Assembly: GCA_030614505.1 (NCBI GenBank)
Contig: JAUWTX010000123.1
Coordinates: 1 to 6,553 of the forward strand
Direction of reading: 5' to 3'
Length of the DNA: 6,553 bases
Source: Desulfuromonadales bacterium
GTDB lineage: Bacteria > Desulfobacterota > Desulfuromonadia > Desulfuromonadales > BM103
This document shows, in pieces, positions 1-5,398 of this stretch. A model generated the notes under the pieces. That model saw only the letters and a program-made list of their open reading frames with translations. It was not told the DNA's origin and did no database searches. The position numbers and the translations under genes were made by a program. Position 1 is the first letter of the stretch. Every line of letters starts with the position of its first letter.

Positions 1-132
1 GAAAATCGACGCAGCCCACATACCGGAGGTACGTGAATCAGAGAGCATAAGGACCATCACAACCGGTACAGCAGCAACACGTGCAAGGGTCAGGATATTT
101 GGTAGATTTAGCAGGCCACTACGCAGGTTCAT
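1..132 (-). CDS. pgsA: CDP-diacylglycerol--glycerol-3-phosphate 3-phosphatidyltransferase, N-terminal fragment (cut by window edge)
   Basis: The reverse strand from 132 to the window edge is open for 44 codons, starting MNLRSGLLNLPNILTLARVA and continuing into a hydrophobic stretch (AVPVVMVLML). The N-P-N-I-L-T-L-x-R pattern followed by a first membrane helix is the classic start of PgsA, the inner-membrane enzyme that makes phosphatidylglycerolphosphate from CDP-diacylglycerol in acidic phospholipid synthesis. The diagnostic CDP-alcohol phosphotransferase motif (DG..AR....G..D...D) lies beyond the edge, so another member of that family is possible but less likely. The ATG overlaps the TGA of the transglycosylase gene (ATGA). 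A Shine-Dalgarno AGGTGA (plus-strand 142-147) lies 9 nt upstream inside that gene. Co-transcription and translational coupling are inferred. Confidence 0.82.
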   Translation of the reverse strand, partial: MNLRSGLLNLPNILTLARVAAVPVVMVLMLSDSRTSGMWAASIF

Positions 133-719
133 AGCAGGGTGTCACCTGACTGACGATAATAGTCGAGGTAGTGTTTGACCTTTTTGACATAGTTACGGGT
201 CTCATTATAGGGAGGAATGCCACCGTAGCGTTTTACCGTGTTTGGGCCAGAGTTATAAGCGGCAAGTGCCAACTCGATATCATTATCAAAGAGATCAAGC
301 ATCCGTCGCAAATATTCACTGCCACCACGGATATTTTCGGAGGGATCAAAAGGATTGTTCACTTTGAGAGATCTTGCCGTTTCAGGGATTAACTGCATCA
401 GCCCCTGAGCTCCTTTTTTGGAAACTATGCGTGGTTGATAATCGCTCTCCACTTTTATCACAGCTTTGACCAAGGCTTCTTCAAGGCGATAAGAGTTGGC
501 GTGATAGCGGATGATGTCGAGATAAGAACGATGCCCGGCCCCGGCAGAAGGGACTTCCTTGCGGTACATATTCCACCGTCCATGAGTCGGAGTATCGGTA
601 AAATGCACACAGCCACTGGCATCCACGTACCGATAAATGTCAGCATCAGCAGGTGAAATACCGACAAAAAATGGTAAAATCAGTACTGTGCCAAACAGTA
701 TTTTCAGTGTAAAAGTCAT
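129..719 (-). CDS. Secreted lytic transglycosylase (DUF4124 + SLT domain)
   Basis: A 196-residue protein that should cleave peptidoglycan glycan strands in the periplasm, leaving 1,6-anhydro-muropeptides. Residues 1-26 are a Sec signal peptide: a lysine, a long hydrophobic core, then A-D-A before the likely cut. Residues about 27-50 form a DUF4124 module (IYRYVDASGCVHFTDTPT), common at the N-terminus of such enzymes in deltaproteobacteria and gammaproteobacteria. The SLT domain spans about 77-190 with catalytic Glu91 (KVESDY), GLMQLIP at 106-112, AAYNSGP at 153-159 and ETRNYV at 173-178, so all active-site blocks are present. A TTG three bases upstream is an alternative start. The ATG at 719 is preferred because it sits 6 nt from an AAGGTGA ribosome site (plus-strand 726-732). 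There is no lipobox, so it is probably soluble. pgsA overlaps its stop by 4 bases. Confidence 0.9.
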   Translation of the reverse strand: MTFTLKILFGTVLILPFFVGISPADADIYRYVDASGCVHFTDTPTHGRWNMYRKEVPSAGAGHRSYLDIIRYHANSYRLEEALVKAVIKVESDYQPRIVSKKGAQGLMQLIPETARSLKVNNPFDPSENIRGGSEYLRRMLDLFDNDIELALAAYNSGPNTVKRYGGIPPYNETRNYVKKVKHYLDYYRQSGDTLL

Positions 720-742
720 CAATGTTCACCTTATACATTAAC

Positions 743-771
743 TTTATATCTGAAAAAGCGCTGTATTTCAA
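743..771 (-). promoter_or_regulatory. Sigma70-type promoter for the transglycosylase-pgsA unit
   Basis: On the minus strand TTGAAA (plus positions 766-771) is followed by a 17-bp spacer and TATAAA (743-748). This is a near-consensus arrangement and would start transcription around 735-737, giving a leader of under 20 nt that carries the AAGGTGA ribosome site. It is predicted from the sequence only. Confidence 0.65.
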
Positions 772-800
772 CCAGTTTAGGTCTTGACAGAGAAACTGGT
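771..800. promoter_or_regulatory. Inverted repeat, candidate operator between divergent promoters
   Basis: ACCAGTTT (771-778) and AAACTGGT (793-800) are perfect 8-bp inverted arms separated by 14 bp. The dyad contains the whole nadB -35 element (784-789) and touches the -35 of the opposing transglycosylase promoter (766-771), the position expected for an operator of a dimeric regulator controlling one or both directions. I cannot match it to a known regulator box, and chance remains possible for an 8-bp arm. Confidence 0.4.
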
Positions 801-812
801 CACTCAGATAAT
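784..812 (+). promoter_or_regulatory. Sigma70-type promoter for nadB operon
   Basis: A perfect TTGACA (784-789), a 17-bp spacer and GATAAT (807-812, five of six matches to TATAAT) predict a start of transcription near 819. The leader to the nadB ATG would be about 63 nt. This is one of the best promoter matches in the window and lies directly upstream of nadB. Confidence 0.7.
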
Positions 813-882
813 AAGATCTTTGTAACTTCACGCTTCAATTATGGTGACATAGACTACTGCAAACGACAGGCCATTAATCTAC

Positions 883-2481
883 ATGAAAATCACTTCTGAC
901 TTTCTCATTATAGGCAGCGGGATTGCCGGCCTCAGCTACGCACTGACAGTAGCTGAGCATGGTCAGGTCTCACTGGTCACCAAAAAGGAGATCGCGACGA
1001 CCGCCACAAGGCTCGCCCAGGGCGGTATCGCAGCTGTAGCCACTATAAATGACTCCTTTGAACAGCACATGCAGGATACCATGGAAGCAGGAGCCTGGCT
1101 TCCGGACGAAGACATTGTCCGCATGGTGGTTGAGAACGGTCCGGCAGCCATTGAGGATCTGATCAACTGGGGGGTCAAATTCTCCCGCAAGCAAGATCAA
1201 TCCTACGACCTGACCCGGGAAGGCGGGCATAGCCAGCGTCGCATCTACCACTCCAAGGATGAAACCGGCAAGGAGATCGAACGAGCCCTGGTTGATGCGG
1301 TACAAGCACATCCCAACATCACTGTTTACGAAAACCATGTTGCTGTTGACTTGATTACAGAAGCCAAGGTGACCAGACGTCGCCTCAAGTCCGATCGTTG
1401 CCTGGGTGCCTATGTTCTCAACCGGGAGAACGATCAGGTTAATGTCTTCGATGCCCCGATCACTGTATTAGCTACTGGAGGAGCCGGAAAAGTTTACTTT
1501 TACACCTGCAATCCTGATATCGCGACAGGCGACGGCATCGCCATGGCATATCGTGCCGGCGCAACCATCGCCAACATGGAATTTATGCAGTTCCATCCCA
1601 CCACCCTTTATCATCCGCAAGCCAAAAGTTTTCTTATTTCGGAAGCTGTGCGAGGCGAAGGCGCTATCTTAAAGCGCAGTGACGGCACCGCTTTCATGGA
1701 AAGCTATCATCCGCTGAAAGATCTTGCCCCGCGTGACATCGTCGCCCGGGCGATTGATAATGAGATGAAAATACATGGTGACGACTGCGTTTTCCTCGAC
1801 ATAACCCATAAGACAGCCGACTACATCAAGGATCGTTTTCCACATATCTACGAAACATGTCTTTCTTACGGCATCGACATGACCAAAGAACCGATTCCGG
1901 TTGTATCGGCAGCCCATTACCTGTGTGGTGGAGTCAAAGCCGATTCCTGGGGCGAGACTGACATCAATCATCTTTTTGCTATTGGTGAAGTCGCCTGTAG
2001 CGGCCTGCATGGTGCCAACAGGTTGGCCAGCAACAGTCTGCTCGAGGGTGTAGTTTTCGCCAAGCGAGCGGCAGAACGTTCTCTGGCACTTGTCCAGCAA
2101 GCCATCCCGCCCTGCCCGACCGTTGAGCCCTGGGACACGGGAAGTGCCAAGGACAGCGATGAAGAAGTCGTTGTAGCCCACAACTGGGACGAAATCCGTC
2201 TCTGTATGTGCAACTATGTCGGTATCGTCCGCTCCGACAAACGCCTTGTCAGGGCTCTACGACGCGTTCAGATGATCCAGGAGGAGATTACTGATTATTA
2301 CTGGGATTTCCTGATCACCTCCGACCTGATTGAGTTGCGCAACATTACCACAGTCGCAGAATTGATCATCCGTTGCGCTCTCCGCCGCAAGGAAAGCCGC
2401 GGCCTGCATTACAACATCAACTACCTTGAAAGAGACGACATTCACTTTAAACACGACACCCTGATCCGAAAAACTTTCTAG
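883..2481 (+). CDS. nadB: L-aspartate oxidase
   Basis: A flavoprotein that oxidises L-aspartate to iminoaspartate in the cytoplasm. NadA then condenses this with dihydroxyacetone phosphate to quinolinate, the first part of de novo NAD synthesis. The 532 residues match the family's usual length. The FAD-binding GSGIAGL lies at 11-17 and the AQGGIAA signature at 45-51. TREGGHS at 111-117 carries Glu113, HPT begins at His238, PRDIVARAI contains Arg284, and HYLCGGV begins at His345. HGANRLASNSLLEG contains Arg380. By spacing these correspond to E. coli Glu121, His244, Arg290, His351 and Arg386 (from memory), so the active site is complete. The C-terminal helical domain (about 430-532) ends with the usual R-G-L-H-Y-N-x-x-Y. 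NadB is preferred over succinate dehydrogenase or fumarate reductase flavoproteins because of AQGGIAA and this tail. The ribosome site is weak (ACAGG, 12 nt upstream). nadA is not in the window. Confidence 0.97.
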   Translation: MKITSDFLIIGSGIAGLSYALTVAEHGQVSLVTKKEIATTATRLAQGGIAAVATINDSFEQHMQDTMEAGAWLPDEDIVRMVVENGPAAIEDLINWGVKFSRKQDQSYDLTREGGHSQRRIYHSKDETGKEIERALVDAVQAHPNITVYENHVAVDLITEAKVTRRRLKSDRCLGAYVLNRENDQVNVFDAPITVLATGGAGKVYFYTCNPDIATGDGIAMAYRAGATIANMEFMQFHPTTLYHPQAKSFLISEAVRGEGAILKRSDGTAFMESYHPLKDLAPRDIVARAIDNEMKIHGDDCVFLDITHKTADYIKDRFPHIYETCLSYGIDMTKEPIPVVSAAHYLCGGVKADSWGETDINHLFAIGEVACSGLHGANRLASNSLLEGVVFAKRAAERSLALVQQAIPPCPTVEPWDTGSAKDSDEEVVVAHNWDEIRLCMCNYVGIVRSDKRLVRALRRVQMIQEEITDYYWDFLITSDLIELRNITTVAELIIRCALRRKESRGLHYNINYLERDDIHFKHDTLIRKTF

Positions 2482-2512
2482 TAACCTTCTAGCAGGCTGT
2501 CTGGAGAACATT

Positions 2513-2785
2513 GTGACAATTGATGATTACCGTAAAGAGATCAACCGGCTCGACAGCGAATTATTGCGTATCTTCAATGAACGCGCATCGCTGGCCCTGA
2601 AGATCGGCGAAATCAAAAAAGAGCATGCCATCGCGGTCTACGACCCGGAGCGCGAGAAACGTATTTTTGAGGCCATGTCAAACAACAATCCCGGACCGCT
2701 GGAAAACGACGCCATAGTCCGCCTCTTTGAACGTGTTATTGACGAATCGCGTCGCCTTGAGCGCATTCGCACGAAAGGTATCTGA
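2513..2785 (+). CDS. aroQ: Chorismate mutase, AroQ class, monofunctional
   Basis: A 90-residue all-helical protein predicted to convert chorismate to prephenate, the committed step to phenylalanine and tyrosine. Lined up with the E. coli P-protein mutase domain, the active-site residues are present: Arg7 (R11), Arg24 (R28), Lys35 (K39), Asp44 (D48), Arg47 (R51), Glu48 (E52) and Ser79 (S84). The position of E. coli Gln88 is Glu83, as in the yeast enzyme. Length is that of the bare domain, with no dehydratase or dehydrogenase fused. The start is GTG with GGAG (2503-2506) 6 nt upstream. It follows nadB by 31 nt with no terminator and is followed after 2 nt by the next gene, so co-transcription and coupling are likely. 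There is no signal peptide, so it is cytoplasmic rather than a secreted AroQ-gamma form. Confidence 0.93.
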   Translation: MTIDDYRKEINRLDSELLRIFNERASLALKIGEIKKEHAIAVYDPEREKRIFEAMSNNNPGPLENDAIVRLFERVIDESRRLERIRTKGI

Positions 2786-2787
2786 AG

Positions 2788-2997
2788 ATGTTAATTGTTA
2801 TGAAAAAGGGAGCCGGCGAGGAACAGTTGCGGCAAGTGAAACAGTATCTGGTTGATCACGACTTCGACTTTCATCAGTCAACCGGTGCCAACCGCACCAT
2901 CATCGGAGTCATCGGTAACGCTGAATCCGTCAACCGGGCCGAGCTGGAAAGTTTGAGTGGGGTGCATGTGATTTTCAAGATACCCGAGGAGAAATGA
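2788..2997 (+). CDS. Stand-alone DAHP synthase N-terminal ferredoxin-like regulatory domain
   Basis: This 69-residue protein reads as the complete N-terminal ferredoxin-like (FXD) domain of a type I-beta 3-deoxy-D-arabino-heptulosonate 7-phosphate synthase and nothing else. It has a first strand LIVMKKG, helix EEQLRQVKQYL, a second strand ending FHQSTG, the hallmark RTIIGVIG (36-43), then a second helix and a final strand VHVIFKIPEE. It stops where the linker to the catalytic barrel would begin. In the Thermotoga maritima enzyme this domain binds tyrosine and closes over the active site; the residues I recall for that, His29 and Ser31, are His29 and Ser31 here without gaps. The start ATG lies 2 nt after the chorismate mutase stop, with AAGG (2775-2778) 9 nt upstream. 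The protein cannot be a DAHP synthase itself. A small ligand-sensing partner of a mutase or a synthase is inferred; an eroded remnant is the alternative. Confidence 0.8.
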   Translation: MLIVMKKGAGEEQLRQVKQYLVDHDFDFHQSTGANRTIIGVIGNAESVNRAELESLSGVHVIFKIPEEK

Positions 2998-3013
2998 GCT
3001 ACCCGGCAAAAAG

Positions 3014-4108
3014 CTATGGGGTCTCTACCTGAAGATTAGCTAACGCCTGCTCTACCACCAACCTTCCCTGCTCCCAGACTTTTTGTTTCCAGAGATCTTC
3101 GTCAGGGTAAAACGCCCGCAGAAGTTGCTGTTTGATTTTTTCCGCACCGGGATGATCCACCCCACCATAGTGGTGCAGCCAGTTTTCCGCCCTGATTGCT
3201 TTGAAAACAACCATAGGTGGCAAGGTACCAAACTCTAGGCCGACAGCTGTTAGTTCTGCATCGGGCAACATCCTGGCAAAAGCCTGTTTGACTGTCCCGG
3301 ACAGGTGTGCCGAGACGGATTCACCGCTCACAGTCGACTTGACACGCTCCTCACCCCACCACATGACAGCGCGCCGGTATGCCGGATCATCCTCCTGATA
3401 GTTCAGTATCACCTCTCCGTAACCGTAAGGGCCCAGTCCGGTATGGAAATCAATGACGCCAGCCCGGGAGACCCGGGTAAGATAAGGTTCAATTATCTTA
3501 TTCAGTGTCCGGTTTGACCAGGTTGCAAAATGGCCACCATAGAAGAGCCCCTGAGGGTGTGAATACTGTCCATGAGTCACAGCCTGCTGCAATCTGGCAT
3601 TTCCATGCCGCAGGCGATAAATCAGGATACGCAGCATGGCAGAAACGTTTGCTGTAAAGGAAAATGATCGAGGGGCAATGACGTCAGCCAGTTGATCGTA
3701 TTCCTTGTTATCTGGATATGATTCGGAATGGTCGAGAAAGTTTCGATTCAGATCAACATTGTCTTCGTTAAAACGCCTCAGGTTGGCAAATCCATATGGA
3801 TTCAGGGCATGGACCATGACAAGCCTGGTGTTCGGCCCCAGTCGCTCCGCAACGCCTTCACGCAACAGGCCTACCTGAACGCCGGAGCCACCAAAACCCT
3901 CAACCCCATGAGTTCCGGAGATCAAAACCAGAAGGTTCTCAGCATCCTCCGGACCGAGCAAGGCAACATCGGTAAAAAGTTGCCCATCTTCTTGCCCGGG
4001 GCCCAGGTTCTCAAAATTTACAACATCGGCCCCAGCGACACGGGCCGCTTGCAAAAAAACTTGACGCGCTTCTGCGTACTCGGCAGAGAAATACTGATTT
4101 ATTTGCAT
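3014..4108 (-). CDS. DUF2817 family protein, M14-like zinc carboxypeptidase fold
   Basis: A 364-residue cytoplasmic protein without signal peptide. The pattern is that of the DUF2817 branch of the M14 metallocarboxypeptidase superfamily. SGTHGVEGF (64-72) gives zinc ligands His67 and Glu70. NPYGFANLRRFNEDNVDLNRNF (split at 103-113 and 114-124) carries the Asn-Arg pair Asn121-Arg122. DFHTGLG (220-226) gives the third ligand His222. LEFGT (291-295) gives Glu292 in the place of the general-base glutamate. All catalytic positions are therefore kept, and hydrolysis of an amide bond is expected, but the substrate is unknown. Family size and start fit the ATG at 4108, 10 nt after the lipoprotein stop; the ribosome site is poor, which suggests translational coupling. 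It converges with the DAHP synthase-domain gene, leaving a 16-bp gap. Confidence 0.85.
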   Translation of the reverse strand: MQINQYFSAEYAEARQVFLQAARVAGADVVNFENLGPGQEDGQLFTDVALLGPEDAENLLVLISGTHGVEGFGGSGVQVGLLREGVAERLGPNTRLVMVHALNPYGFANLRRFNEDNVDLNRNFLDHSESYPDNKEYDQLADVIAPRSFSFTANVSAMLRILIYRLRHGNARLQQAVTHGQYSHPQGLFYGGHFATWSNRTLNKIIEPYLTRVSRAGVIDFHTGLGPYGYGEVILNYQEDDPAYRRAVMWWGEERVKSTVSGESVSAHLSGTVKQAFARMLPDAELTAVGLEFGTLPPMVVFKAIRAENWLHHYGGVDHPGAEKIKQQLLRAFYPDEDLWKQKVWEQGRLVVEQALANLQVETP

Positions 4109-4118
4109 ATCAGCTTTA

Positions 4119-4613
4119 TTACTTCTTCAAAGGTAACTCATAGAAGGACGTGGTAGTTCGCATTTCACGGGCTGATCCATCGTACCCGAATGAGATCCCA
4201 GCTGTTCCAGCGGGGATATTGTACTGCTGAGAGAAGGTTAGACGTTCGTCCACTGTGCCGGCCCCAGACCTGACAAGGTTGGCAGTTTTCAAGACGCGCG
4301 AATCCTCGTCCAGGAAAAAAAAGTAGACGTACAGCCTGGTGAGAGCATTATAGTTCATTTGATAATGTTCGCTAAGAACAGCCTGTCCGGAAATTTCAAG
4401 GATGTCACCGCCTTGAATATACTTATAGTCTATTAAGAGGTCGAACGTCTCCCACGTGCCTGCATAAGGGCCACCTTCCTGCAAAGCCACAACATTCATC
4501 GCAGACGAAGGTAAGTTGCCATGATACATCATTGAAGTCTCGACACACCCTGAAACAACAAATAACAACATGCATGTAAGTCCCAGGCAAACCATCTTTA
4601 TTTTGTTAGACAT
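4119..4613 (-). CDS. Putative outer-membrane lipoprotein of unknown function
   Basis: A 164-residue protein with a type II signal peptide: a short basic N-terminus (MSNKIK), a hydrophobic core, and lipobox V-S-G-C with the acylated cysteine at 23. The residue after Cys is Val, not Asp, so by the Lol rule it should be sent to the outer membrane. The mature part is rich in beta-type segments (YVYFFFLDED; FSQQYNIPAGTAGISFGYDG) and looks like a small beta-sandwich; I do not recognise a family. An in-frame ATG at 4643 exists, but the ATG at 4613 is chosen because AGGAGGAG (4622-4629) lies just upstream and the signal peptide then begins properly. The predicted promoter also lies between the two candidate starts. 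The gene is followed by the DUF2817 gene after 10 nt, probably in one transcript. Confidence 0.8.
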   Translation of the reverse strand: MSNKIKMVCLGLTCMLLFVVSGCVETSMMYHGNLPSSAMNVVALQEGGPYAGTWETFDLLIDYKYIQGGDILEISGQAVLSEHYQMNYNALTRLYVYFFFLDEDSRVLKTANLVRSGAGTVDERLTFSQQYNIPAGTAGISFGYDGSAREMRTTTSFYELPLKK

Positions 4614-4620
4614 ATATTTT

Positions 4621-4629
4621 CTCCTCCTG
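4621..4629 (-). promoter_or_regulatory. Strong Shine-Dalgarno site that fixes the lipoprotein start
   Basis: On the minus strand CAGGAGGAG matches the anti-Shine-Dalgarno sequence almost completely and sits 7-9 nt before the ATG at 4613. It rules against the upstream in-frame ATG at 4643 and predicts high translation of the lipoprotein. Confidence 0.8.
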
Positions 4630-4641
4630 ATAGTAATGACC

Positions 4642-4650
4642 ATTATAACA
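4642..4650 (-). promoter_or_regulatory. Extended -10 promoter for the lipoprotein-DUF2817 unit
   Basis: The minus strand reads TGTTATAAT, a perfect extended -10 (TGn plus TATAAT), with no good -35 at 16-18 bp. Transcription would begin near 4635, leaving roughly 20 nt of leader that is mostly ribosome site. The element directly abuts the T-run of the pyrE terminator, so the upstream unit ends where this one begins. Confidence 0.65.
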
Positions 4651-4683
4651 AAAAACAGGAGTGCTTATCGCACCCCTGTTTTT
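4651..4683 (-). terminator. Rho-independent terminator downstream of pyrE
   Basis: AAAAACAGG-A-GTGC and GCAC-C-CCTGTTTTT form a 14-position stem with a single A-C mismatch around the 5-nt loop TTATC. In minus-strand RNA the hairpin ends in a run of six U, so it should end transcripts from pyrE (stop at 4748), 65 nt downstream of that gene. The A-rich left side makes it symmetrical enough to work in both directions. Confidence 0.85.
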
Positions 4684-4747
4684 ATGCAAGTAAAATTGTC
4701 GAAAACCCTGACATCTATTGGAAATCAGGTGATAGCCCGTCAGGCTG

Positions 4748-5305
4748 CTAACAAACAACCTCGGTCCGGGTAAAGACAGACTTGAGAACTTGCCCCTGCC
4801 CTTCGATATTCTCACGAGCGCCCTCTTCACGATCGACCAGAGTGATGACACCCAGGACTTCCAGTCCTTCCTGCTGGGCACGATCGACAGCTTTCATCGA
4901 TGATCCACCGGTAGTCGTGACATCCTCGACGATCACAACCCGGGATCCCGGCGGCAGGTTTTTACGCCCTTCCAGCCATTGCCCTGTACCGTGCCCTTTC
5001 GGCTCTTTGCGGATAATGAAGGCATGAACCGGTTGGCCATCAAGAAGGGCAGCAATCGAGGTAGCCGTAGCAATCGGATCAGCACCCATGGTCAGACCGC
5101 CGACACCATGAATAGGGCCTTCAAAGGTTTTCACGATCTCCCAGAAAGCCTTACCGACCAGCAAACCCCCTTTTGCATGCAGGGCAGTCTGTTTGCCGTC
5201 AAAATAAAAGTTGCTCTTGCGGCCCGAAGCCAGGGTTACTTCACGCTCTTCATAAGACAACTCGCGCACAATCTGCATCAATTCATTACGTTCCTGTTCC
5301 GTCAT
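4748..5305 (-). CDS. pyrE: Orotate phosphoribosyltransferase
   Basis: The 185-residue cytoplasmic enzyme joins orotate to PRPP to give orotidine 5'-phosphate, the fifth step of pyrimidine synthesis. It carries the orotate-contacting SGRKSNFYFDGK (27-38). The mobile catalytic loop RKEPKGHGTGQWLEG (99-113) includes Lys100, Lys103 and His105. The PRPP-binding motif VVIVEDVTTTGGSS (123-136) contains the acidic pair Glu127-Asp128. Length is within the usual 180-215 range. The ATG at 5305 has AGGAG (5312-5316) 6 nt upstream. It follows purF by 93 nt on the same strand; whether it has its own promoter is unclear, since I found no convincing -35/-10 pair in the gap. A strong terminator follows. Confidence 0.96.
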   Translation of the reverse strand: MTEQERNELMQIVRELSYEEREVTLASGRKSNFYFDGKQTALHAKGGLLVGKAFWEIVKTFEGPIHGVGGLTMGADPIATATSIAALLDGQPVHAFIIRKEPKGHGTGQWLEGRKNLPPGSRVVIVEDVTTTGGSSMKAVDRAQQEGLEVLGVITLVDREEGARENIEGQGQVLKSVFTRTEVVC

Positions 5306-5362
5306 CTCTCTCTCCTAAAAAGTTATCCAAATGAGCTGCCAAAAGCAGTTAACAATTTGTTT

Positions 5363-5390
5363 TCCGCGTACCTCGTACCACGTACCTCGT
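5363..5390. repeat. Four tandem heptamers between purF and pyrE
   Basis: On the plus strand four consecutive 7-mers read TCCGCGT, ACCTCGT, ACCACGT, ACCTCGT; on the minus strand the consensus is ACGNGGT. Two are identical and the others differ at one or two bases. The array ends 8 bp from the purF stop codon and has no coding role. The phase is exactly 7 with no gaps. Confidence 0.75.
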
Positions 5391-5398
5391 CCCGGCTT

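Noticed and set aside
841..852. Four-codon upstream frame ATG GTG ACA TAG before nadB as a leader peptide gene
   Set aside because: Too short, no ribosome site, and no regulatory codon run or alternative hairpins; likely chance.
1669..2181. 170-codon minus-strand open frame opposite nadB
   Set aside because: It lies wholly inside the well-supported nadB gene, has no recognisable domain and no good ribosome site; it is a mirror of nadB codon usage.
2482..2512. nadB-aroQ gap as a transcription boundary
   Set aside because: Only 31 nt, holding the aroQ ribosome site and no hairpin or promoter; an operon is the simpler reading.
2995..3028. GAG..ACCC / GGGT..CTC stem in the convergent gap as a terminator
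   Set aside because: Only about 7 pairs with a 2-nt bulge and no U-tract on either strand.
3728..4156. 142-codon plus-strand open frame opposite the DUF2817 gene
   Set aside because: It is antisense to the conserved zinc-site region of DUF2817 and looks like no known protein.
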